From contig PMMV01000068.1 in NCBI GenBank assembly GCA_003162115.1, positions 334 to 6,833 on the forward strand: a stretch of DNA of 6,500 nt, read 5' to 3'. The notes beneath the pieces are model-generated. The model did no database searches and was not told the DNA's origin. It worked only from the letters and a program-made list of their open reading frames with translations. The stretch's first letter is position 1. Each line of letters starts with the position of its first letter. Origin of the DNA: Methanobacterium sp. (lineage in GTDB: Archaea > Methanobacteriota > Methanobacteria > Methanobacteriales > Methanobacteriaceae). Shown here in pieces: positions 6,109 to 6,500 of this stretch. A program made the translations under genes and the position numbers.

Positions 6109-6500
6109 ATGACACAGATGGACGATGCAAAAAAGGGCATAATTACAGAACAGATGAAAGCGGTTGCAAAAATCGAAAACGTAGATGAAGAGTTTATCAG
6201 AAAGTCAGTTGCACAGGGAACAATAGCGATTCCAAATAATATTGGAAGAGATGTTAAACCGGTTGGTATCGGAGCTGGCCTTAGAACAAAAGTAAATGCA
6301 ACCATTGGAACTTCCACAGACATAAATGATATGGATATGGAAGTTACAAAAGCCATGATAGCTATGGAAAACAAAGCAGACACTCTAATGGAACTCAGTG
6401 TTGGAGGAGATTTAGATGCAATTAGGAGAAAAATACTGAGCATTTCAGACCTTCCAGTAGGTAGCGTGCCGCTTTACCAGGCTTCAATCGAATGCATACG
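6109..6500 (+). CDS. thiC: Phosphomethylpyrimidine synthase ThiC, N-terminal part
   Basis: The first 130 codons of ThiC, cut by the right edge. ThiC is a radical-SAM iron-sulfur enzyme that rearranges aminoimidazole ribotide into hydroxymethylpyrimidine phosphate, the pyrimidine half of thiamine. Recognisable segments: [20 protein letters not shown] (9-28), [14 protein letters not shown] (31-44), [18 protein letters not shown] (52-69) with the substrate-contacting Asn63 region, [16 protein letters not shown] (95-110; families usually have STGG, here SVGG) and [10 protein letters not shown] (116-125). The C-terminal cluster-binding CxxCxxxxC lies outside the window. The short start at MTQM without a bacterial-type N-terminal extension is normal for archaeal ThiC. 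It has its own upstream region and GGTGAT site, so it is probably regulated separately from the kinase gene. Confidence 0.93.
   Translation, partial: MTQMDDAKKGIITEQMKAVAKIENVDEEFIRKSVAQGTIAIPNNIGRDVKPVGIGAGLRTKVNATIGTSTDINDMDMEVTKAMIAMENKADTLMELSVGGDLDAIRRKILSISDLPVGSVPLYQASIECI

Noticed and set aside
6087..6443. Minus-strand 118-codon frame with hydrophobic stretches
   Set aside because: Antisense to the well-conserved start of thiC; apparent membrane segments are a by-product of the opposite-strand coding.

Overview
The window looks like chromosome from a methanogenic archaeon, most likely of the order Methanobacteriales. It is A+T-rich, its clear ribosome binding sites are GGTGAT (complementary to an archaeal 16S 3' end), and its recognisable proteins are archaeal: an MJ0406-like PfkB nucleoside kinase, an archaeal-style ThiC, KaiC/GvpD-like ATPases and a COG2229-type small GTPase. 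The assignment rests on protein resemblance and gene content, not on a marker gene, and the genus is not determinable here.

Left part (1-1933, + strand): a tight three-gene operon. A Ras/Arf-like GTPase comes first, open to the left edge. Two tandem KaiC-like P-loop ATPases follow, about 56% identical by hand count and joined by an ATGA overlap. They arose by duplication. The set looks like an intracellular signalling or switching module; its output is not visible.

Middle part (1969-3770, - strand): a region of decay and mobility. A universal stress protein gene has lost its first strand and start codon and ends abruptly at a stop at 2365-2367. Directly next to it is a short, locally G+C-rich island with a 33-codon fragment resembling the C-terminal half of a ribbon-helix-helix protein. 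Then comes an intact 399-residue tyrosine recombinase with a coiled-coil tail. The simplest reading is the scar of an integrated element, of which the recombinase is the only intact gene. No convincing attachment-site repeat was found.

Right part (3928-6500, + strand): a one-component regulator with a ModE/LysR-type helix-turn-helix and a periplasmic-binding-protein-like sensor domain; a PfkB nucleoside kinase starting at TTG behind a strong ribosome binding site; and the first 130 codons of thiC, running off the right edge. The 253-base thiC leader contains a perfect 8-bp inverted repeat and repeated ACATAAAT half-sites, a candidate operator. No TPP riboswitch signature was seen. These genes have their own intergenic regions and do not form an obvious operon.

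There are no rRNA or tRNA genes, CRISPR repeats or insertion sequences that I can recognise.
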